Shown piece by piece: positions 53,149 to 57,307 of a stretch of 57,307 bases of DNA. The position numbers and the translations under genes are program-made. The notes beneath the pieces were generated by a model. That model worked only from the letters and a program-made list of their open reading frames with translations. It was not told the origin of the DNA and did no database searches. Location of the stretch: NCBI GenBank assembly GCA_905221605.1, contig CAJNDS010002192.1, positions 541,064-598,370 on the forward strand, written 5' to 3'. How positions within the stretch are numbered: position 1 is the stretch's first letter; the number at the start of each line of letters is the position of its first letter. This DNA comes from Symbiodinium natans (lineage: Eukaryota; Sar; Dinophyceae; Suessiales; Symbiodiniaceae).

Positions 53149-53331
53149 ATGAGGTCGTTGGAAAGGTCTGTTGCAGCTCCAGCCCTCCGGCTACTTAGCT
53201 TCTTCAATTACCAAGAAAGAAGCCTGTTGGCCCGACCAACCATCATCCAAAATCAGACGTTCCACGTCGTGCAGGAGCGTGAGGAGCTTTTCCAGCGGCT
53301 GATCTCCTCAGTCCGGACCCTGCCAAGAATT
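53149..53331 (+). CDS. Exon, possibly N-terminal
   Basis: ATG 53149 opens MRSLERSVAAPALRLLSFFN and continues RSLLARPTIIQNQTFHVVQE, REELFQRLISSVRTLPRIAG. Then the frame enters FRVQ, encoded by a telomere-like GGTTTAGGGTCCAGG. The true end is probably near 53331. The helical pattern is convincing. Nearby frames at 53393-53480 (CPACQMLLSNPSKVFASFRG) and 53490-53552 (LRFIAGMTKTQSLKKSMRR) could be following exons. No family recognised. Confidence 0.4.
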
Positions 53332-53593
53332 GCGGGGTTTAGGGTCCAGGGTTCAGGACCTGTTTGGCTCGAAAAGGGCGCAGGTTCGCGGACTTTTGTC
53401 CAACTGCCCCGCCTGCCAAATGCTGCTCAGCAACCCAAGCAAAGTGTTTGCAAGCTTCAGAGGCTTTGACGTGTGAAAGCAGGAATGCGCCTTGAGATTC
53501 ATTGCGGGCATGACCAAAACCCAGAGCCTTAAGAAATCCATGAGAAGGTAGACACACTGGCACCCCTTGACACCCCTCACACGCAAGAATTCA

Positions 53594-53713
53594 ATGGATG
53601 CTAAGGCCTGGGGACCGCAGATGCCGCCACCACCACCTCCGAAGAAGGATGTCGAGAACATGGGCGGTCGGATGGGATTCGTCGAGGGCATAATAGGGCC
53701 TAGGGCCTCATAA
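53594..53713 (+). CDS. Exon with poly-proline stretch
   Basis: ATG 53594 reads MDAKAWGPQMPPPPPPKKDV, then ENMGGRMGFVEGIIGPRAS, TAA. The six-Pro run followed by Lys-Lys-Asp is a plausible WW/SH3 ligand, but that is inference. The ATG may be an internal Met of a longer exon. A telomere-like block follows at 53718. Confidence 0.4.
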   Translation: MDAKAWGPQMPPPPPPKKDVENMGGRMGFVEGIIGPRAS

Positions 53714-53717
53714 AGAT

Positions 53718-53765
53718 GAACCCTGAACCCTAAACCTTGAACCCTAAACCCTAAACCCTAAACAG
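53718..53765. repeat. CCCTAAA tract
   Basis: Six units including CCCTGAA and CCTTGAA variants directly after the Pro-rich exon. Confidence 0.85.
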
Positions 53766-55197
53766 GTTGGAGGGGTTAAGGGTTCATGGACATGCAACTT
53801 GGTGGCGCAAGAAAGCCGATGCAAAGACCCGTTTATCGCAGACGGCAGCCGCATTACCGCACTGTCGGAAAGCATCCAGAAATATACTAAACCCCGCATG
53901 CTTCAACCCCAGACCTCATCCCTGCTTTGCATCTCAAGTCCTGGACTTGTGTCCGTCCATGTGAGGTTATGCAGTTATGCAGGTTCTGATTAGGCTTGCA
54001 GAGCTCTTTCATGCTTTTGCCTTTTGTGTGGTATGGGTGTCGGCTTAGAGTCCAAGCTCGAGAGTGGACCAGCTGCTTCAGTGGGTTTTGGGGTCGTCGG
54101 GATTTGGGCCTTACCGTTGCGAAGACGTCCAACCTTAAACACTAACCCTAAACTCTAAACCGAAAACTTTAAACCGCTAATGTCGAAGTGGAGGCTGCGC
54201 ACCCAGCTTGTCAATAATCCCGATGGCTGAAATCCCTCCTTCCCATTGCAGGACGTGCCACGCGGGCCAAGGCACATAGTTTGCGGCGTTGGGGAGCGAG
54301 GATAAATAAGAGTAAGGCGTATGCTTGAATGCCAATGCTTAAGGAAATGAGCAGTCATGTGGCAAGTCCTCAGCCATTTGCAGTGCTAGCTCGCTGCATA
54401 CTTCTTTGAGAGTTGGGTGGCTGGCATGACGATGTCATGTTCCATCCTTCTGGCAAAGAGCAGCAGCTGAAACGCCTGAGCACAGGCTTTAGAAGTTCTC
54501 CCTGAGTTTCCCTGGCCTGCACAGGCAGTTTTTTGACCGCTCCAACTACTTCCCTGGCAGCCATGGCTTTGGGCCAGGCTCCCAAAAGCCTTCTGCATCC
54601 CAAGCGGATGCATTTCGAATGGGATCGCGGTATGGGAGAAACGAACAGCAACTCCACAACCAGGCATCCCGCGAATCTACTGTATCCCAAAATTTAGGAT
54701 AAAGAGGCTGCTGAGCAACAGCATCAGCCCAAGATCTCAAGATTTGGCAAAGTCAAACCGCCCTTGCACGGCACATGTGCGCAGAAGGCGATCTGCCTCT
54801 CCAAATGGGCATCATATCGTCAACTCAAAGTCTGGTCGTCAACTGAGAGGTCCGAAAACCCTAAACCCCAAACCCTAAACCCTAAACCCTGCAGCGTCGC
54901 TTAACTGAGGAGTGACCCCTTCAGCTTCGCAGCCCCAGCTTGGTCCTCGGAGACAGCTGCGATTCGGAGCCGTTTGCTGCGAGGGTCTAGGGCTTGAAAT
55001 TGGAGCACTGTTTAGGCCCGCGAGAGGTTGTTCAGCAGCATGCAACCGGAGGGCTTCAGGGCTGCAACGTCTCTACCGGATGAAGCATCTCCGAAATCCA
55101 ATTGCTTACATGCGTTCGCTCTCTGGCGGCTTTGCTGTTGTCAGCTCATTCTTGATGAAGTTTAATGCCTTAGACTGGACACCATAGTACTCCTACC
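53766..55197. other. Mostly no gene resolved
   Basis: A telomere-like block lies at 54856-54892. A + frame at about 55070-55187 reads RMKHLRNPIAYMRSLSGGFA and may be an exon; its borders are unclear. No other signal. Confidence 0.35.
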
Positions 55198-56371
55198 ATG
55201 TCTCGTTCCCGGAAGCCGTCCCGCACTGCAGAATCCACGTCAAGCGCTGACCAAGCATTTCCGCACTCTGAAGCTGCCCCGGCCTCAGCATCGCAGACAC
55301 ACACGACTGCAGCAGCAGACTGTCAGAGCTGCATGGGGTCTTTTGCCATCTCATGTACTGGCCGTCAGGCCCAACACGGCGACCCTGGACGACGTCCGGA
55401 AGGCTACACTCATGGGATTGTGGTGGCGTGCGTGATGCGCACCATGCAGTTTTCAGTGACCGGACTTGTTGCTATCGACTGGTGGGCTGCATGTCAACAC
55501 ATCGCGTCAAGCGCGAACTTCATCGGGGGCCACTGAAGATGTTGCAGCAAGCCACACATGCAGATCTTGCCGCTTTGCATGTCTTGGGGGTGAGTACAAG
55601 TCAAGGACTGTGTCCCAGCTGAAGCGAGCGATTTATCAGACACGCGCCCACACTGTCCATCAATCCGAACAGACCGACTCTGCGATTCGCGCGAACCCCC
55701 ACCGAAACAAACCAGCGCATCACTTGCGTGCATTGCTTTCCGTCTTCTCATCCCACCCTACAGTAGGCAGAGGCATCTCGAAATGTTCGGCGCAGACGGC
55801 CGCATCGGCTGTGCATCAGAAGCACGCCTTGCCACGCCTTGCCCAGGCCTATCGGAAGTTGGCTCTGAAGTACCATCCAGCGCCTGGTCTGCAAGTTTTG
55901 GGAGAATTGGTAGCTGCTGGCTGTCGGGTGTTGTTTTACAGCACAGGTCACCCAACCACTGAAAGCCCGAAAACATAAACCTGCAGTTGAAGGCTTGCAT
56001 CACAGTGGGGTATGGAATGATAGAAGTGAAGCATACCAAAAGCCCATGCAGCCACTAGCTGCACATTGCAGTGGTAAATTGCATTGTTGTGGAGGACAAG
56101 AACCTGGAGAAAGTCCCCACCTCAGACCATATTGGACCAATCTTCGTTTCTTCTTGTTTGCCAGGCTACAGCTGCATTCGACTCTGCATCGGACAAATGA
56201 ACTCGTAGCCTGAGTCCCCCCATCAAAGCCCCACGCTCGTCAGCCGTGCCTCTTCAGCATCCTGGCAGATGGCCCTCAGATTGCGCAGCGAAGAGAGGCT
56301 CGAAGCGCCAACCGCTCACTCAGGCCGAGGAAACCTCAAAAGTCTTCCGCGAGGTGGCTGAAGCCTATGAG
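55198..56371 (+). CDS. J-domain (DnaJ/Hsp40-like) gene in tiny exons, possible frameshift
   Basis: Possible first exon: ATG 55198, MSRSRKPSRTAESTSSADQA, Ser/Ala-rich. J-domain pieces follow in order. HVLGVSTS lies at about 55578-55601. TVSQLKR ends at 55627 before a GC donor. AYRKLALKYHP lies at 55847-55879 (AG|G acceptor, GC donor). DKNLEK lies at 56095-56112, an 18-base exon (GGAG|G acceptor, GT donor). AEETSKVFREVAEAYE lies at 56324-56371 (TCAG|G acceptor, GC donor). The last three joins are phase 0, and together they give helix II, the HPD motif and helices III-IV of a J-domain, the part that stimulates Hsp70 ATPase. Between HVLGVSTS and TVSQLKR the frame is off by two bases with no room for an intron: a real frameshift, a sequencing error or a missed exon. 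The C-terminal part was not found, so the client-binding class is unknown. Acceptance rests on the HPD split. Confidence 0.6.
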
Positions 56372-57307
56372 GCAGCTGAGGGAGTCAAATTCAGGGGGCA
56401 ACAGCGCTTACAGTTTAAGGGCTGGGAGTCCCACAGCAGGTTTAGGGATTCAGGTGCTAGGCTGCTCGGCTCATAGAATCAGTGACGCGGCAGTTCCACT
56501 TCGCGCTCGAGCCCCGAACCCGCCCACGTTGTTTGCACATTGTCTGGACTCATGTTTGCCGTAGCCGTAGCTACATGATCTGCACAGTATCAACGGCGCT
56601 TGTTGGCTCCCAGGCCCTACGAAAGTTCTTGGAAAGCAGCTGATGAGCAGAAACAAAAAACCGGAGTTCATGTGGGTGGGCCAAGCATTGTGGTTTCGTG
56701 TTACTTGCGTGAATTGACTGTGGATCCATAATGTATCATCCGCTTCTCGTATGTTAGTCAAGGGAGGGGAAATCTGCATGAGCAACCGCTTTTATCTACG
56801 CACGAGAGGAGTTCCTTTGGATGTGCGGTATTTTGGGTTGGGGTGTCGCTCTCTCTCTCTCTCGGTAGCGAGATCGGGGCCGAACATCAAACGATATCAT
56901 GCTGCGGAATGAAGAGGTTCTTGTTTTTTTCAGATATAAGGCCAGGTTGGGTTGAAGGGACATGGAGAACTGGCAGACCGGAGATTGATGCCATGATTAC
57001 CGATCCCAAACGAGATCTAAATGAGATTTAAAAATTGCCCGACAATTGCTAGAAAAACCATAGCGTCATGGAGGCGTGAACACAGGGTCTAGGGTTCAGG
57101 GATAATCAGAAGCTAAGGTTCAGATAGGGCTGCGTCATTCGGGGGGTTCTGGATTCTGGGAGTTGATCGCCGATAGTCTCGCCAATCGCCGGTTATTAGG
57201 CGGAGATTATGGGTAACAATATCATTCATCGCACTCCGAATATTGCTTTGTATTGAAGGAGATTCTTTTTTAAGAGGATATTGATCCGGAAGAGATATTT
57301 AAATCTG
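56372..57307. other. No gene resolved at the right edge
   Basis: Expected to contain further exons of the J-domain gene, but no continuation of the domain was recognised. A + frame at 56843-57031 ends WRTGRPEIDAMITDPKRDLN and may be exonic. A (CT)n tract lies near 56850-56862. Confidence 0.35.

Overview
The window looks like nuclear DNA of a dinoflagellate, most likely from the coral-symbiont family Symbiodiniaceae or a relative. This is an inference from four traits seen together. Plant-type TTTAGGG telomere repeats are scattered internally in both orientations. Coding signal comes in short exons with AG|G acceptors and a mix of GT and GC donors. Almost all convincing coding sequence lies on the + strand, as expected for unidirectional dinoflagellate gene clusters. 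Homopolymer G/C runs and TA microsatellites are frequent. No rRNA, tRNA, CRISPR array, bacterial operon or virus was seen.

Layout. 1-10 kb is gene-poor, with small inverted-repeat elements, telomere-like arrays, an AT-rich island and a 42-bp tandem array. 10-14 kb holds a run of + strand exons, including a two-exon acidic C-terminus and an N-terminal exon with a myristoylation/palmitoylation signature. 15.6-18.4 kb holds two adjacent multi-exon genes of unknown function; the second can be joined in frame over four exons. 18.4-28 kb is mostly repeats with isolated exons. 28.7-31 kb holds two compact genes: a WW-domain-like protein and an intact alpha/beta-hydrolase. 33-43 kb is exon-rich but no single gene can be closed. 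45.2-47.4 kb is a three-exon multi-pass membrane protein whose large first intron carries telomere-like blocks, two hairpin elements and a G-run. 49-49.9 kb is an intact class I SAM-dependent methyltransferase. 50-53.7 kb holds small exons. 55.2-56.4 kb is a J-domain (DnaJ-like) gene cut into tiny exons.

The clearest genes are the hydrolase (29863-30951), the methyltransferase (48995-49861), the membrane protein (45188-47421), the four-exon unknown gene (16898-18437), the J-domain gene and the WW-like gene. No shared pathway is evident; they look like independently working genes read in one direction.

The most interesting non-genic signals are: a family of short inverted-repeat elements (TTGGGATGTTC ends) with 8-bp flanking duplications at two copies; a second inverted-repeat family with CCCCTCCCCCTAATATT ends; telomere-like tracts that supply stop codons and sit near exon edges, one flanked by a 14-bp direct repeat; and a pair of strong hairpins in an intron. 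Exon calls without a named domain rest on reading-frame content plus splice signals and should be treated as candidates.
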